DNA of 64,000 nucleotides from Sphingobacterium nematocida (GTDB lineage Bacteria; Bacteroidota; Bacteroidia; Sphingobacteriales; Sphingobacteriaceae), in NCBI RefSeq assembly GCF_900168125.1, contig NZ_FUZF01000008.1, forward strand, positions 1 through 64,000. Direction: 5' to 3'. The notes below the pieces were generated by a model. It saw nothing but the letters and a program-made list of their open reading frames with translations, did no database searches and was not told where the DNA came from. The translations under genes were made by a program, and so were the position numbers. Below are positions 63,284-64,000 of the stretch, one piece after another (within the stretch, counting starts at the first letter, position 1; every line of letters begins with the position of its first letter).

Positions 63284-63808
63284 ATGACCATAGAAGAAAG
63301 CTTTTACATTGGATATGTAAGTAAAACCAGAGGACTCAAAGGGGAGGTGCAATTGTTTTTTGAATTTGAGGATTATAATGAACTGGACTTTGAGATTATC
63401 TTTTTGGAGGTTAATAAGAAGTTGGTTCCTTATTTTGTGGATCAGATCAAGCTTCATAACAACAGTACCGCATATGCTACATTTGAAGATGTAGATCATA
63501 TTGATAAAGCGCAGGTGTTGGTTCGTAAAAAAATGTACCTGCCGAACGATAAGATGCCGGAACGGGATCCAGATGATTTTAGGTATACAGATTTAGTGGG
63601 TTACTTGGTCATTGACGAGGAGCATGGTGAACTTGGGGAAATTATTGATGTGCAGGAGATGCCGCAGCAGTTTATAGCTACGGTAGATATGGATGGTAAG
63701 GAATTGATGTTTCCACTCTCCGATGATTTGATTCTGGGTATTGATCCCGATGAAGAAATCATTGAAGTAGAGCTTCCTGAGGGATTGGTCGATCTGTACA
63801 AAGAGTAA
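63284..63808 (+). CDS. rimM: 16S rRNA processing protein RimM
   Basis: 174 residues from the ATG at 63284 (MTIEESFYIGYVSKTRGLKG). An upstream ATG at 63233 is inside the R2 repeat and is rejected. N-terminal RimM barrel (FYIGYVSKTRGLKGEVQLF) and C-terminal PRC-barrel (YTDLVGYLVIDEEHGELGEI, GKELMFPLSDDLILGID). It binds S19 and matures the 30S head. Separated from rpsP by a terminator and two R2 repeats. Confidence 0.95.
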   Translation: MTIEESFYIGYVSKTRGLKGEVQLFFEFEDYNELDFEIIFLEVNKKLVPYFVDQIKLHNNSTAYATFEDVDHIDKAQVLVRKKMYLPNDKMPERDPDDFRYTDLVGYLVIDEEHGELGEIIDVQEMPQQFIATVDMDGKELMFPLSDDLILGIDPDEEIIEVELPEGLVDLYKE

Positions 63809-63861
63809 TTTTTTTACTTTTTCATTTTTACTTTCCACTTTTAACACCGATATTAGCAGAG

Positions 63862-63962
63862 CTTATAGAGAAAGGCCGAGGGAATAGACCCGAAGAAGCC
63901 TTAGCAACCTGACGCTGTTCAAGGTGCTACATTCTATCCACCAGCTGGCGGAAAAGATAAGC
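63862..63962 (+). promoter_or_regulatory. SAM-I riboswitch (S-box)
   Basis: CTTATAGAGAAAGG, GAGGGAATAGACCCGAAGAA, GCCTTAGCAACC, AAGGTGCTACATTC and closing GAAAAGATAAG are the S-box elements in order. The 3' end GATAAG closes P1 with CTTAT at the 5' end. It controls a methionine-synthesis or uptake gene beyond the right edge; which one cannot be seen. Confidence 0.93.
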
Positions 63963-64000
63963 TGCAGAATCACAAGGTCTTTGTGTGCTTTCTCTTAGCC

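Noticed and set aside
1-64000. CRISPR array, tRNA or rRNA genes, prophage or toxin-antitoxin modules.
   Set aside because: No regularly spaced repeats, cloverleaf-like sequences, rRNA landmarks or phage and toxin families were recognised on either strand.

Overview
The window comes from a member of the Bacteroidota, most likely family Sphingobacteriaceae (Sphingobacterium-like). This is inferred from the gldKLMN gliding/type IX secretion genes, four SusC/SusD pairs, an ECF sigma/FecR pair, promoters of the TTG-N18-20-TAnnTTTG type, the near absence of Shine-Dalgarno sequences, and AddAB-type recombination genes of the Bacteroidota form. Base composition is about 40% GC, and the DNA is chromosomal.

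Layout. 0-1.2 kb: an IS110-family insertion sequence. 1.3-4.0 kb: a TonB-dependent receptor behind a TPP riboswitch, so probably a thiamin (precursor) importer. 4.1-8.2 kb: housekeeping genes (amidohydrolase, acylphosphatase, a Wzx-like flippase, dusB). 8.3-11.7 kb: a partial trp operon on the minus strand (trpE, a small chorismate-mutase-like ORF, trpG, trpC; trpD is absent). It is preceded by a previously unannotated leader ORF with three consecutive Trp codons and a complete set of attenuator pairings. 11.9-12.6 kb: trmD. 13-38.7 kb: a large nutrient-import island with four SusC/SusD pairs. Pair 2 has a SusC that lacks most of its plug domain and is followed by a decayed lipoprotein gene. 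Pairs 2 and 3 share a conserved leader with a 14-codon uORF that copies the start of SusC. Pair 4 has its own ECF sigma factor, FecR anti-sigma, zinc metallohydrolase lipoprotein and DUF4302 lipoprotein. No glycoside hydrolase is present, so the substrates cannot be named.

39-49.8 kb: mixed housekeeping genes on both strands (Mrp ATPase, DUF1963 protein, Gfo/Idh/MocA oxidoreductase, a lipoprotein, an AsmA-like/GT51 transglycosylase, hpt, tag, DUF4271 membrane protein, hemD). 50.2-54.8 kb: gldK-gldL-gldM-gldN, the trans-envelope core and motor of the type IX secretion system, followed by a JmjC/cupin-8 hydroxylase. 55.9-62.2 kb: addB-like and addA-like genes for double-strand break repair. 62.5-63.8 kb: rpsP and rimM. 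The right edge holds a SAM-I riboswitch whose gene lies outside the window.

Two families of dispersed palindromic intergenic repeats run through the window: R1 (3 copies) and R2 (4 copies, two in tandem). One R1 copy sits inside the trp leader. The points most worth follow-up are the trp attenuator with its chorismate-mutase-like ORF, the shared SusC leader/uORF, the plug-less SusC, the two repeat families and the heptamer array of start codons at addB.
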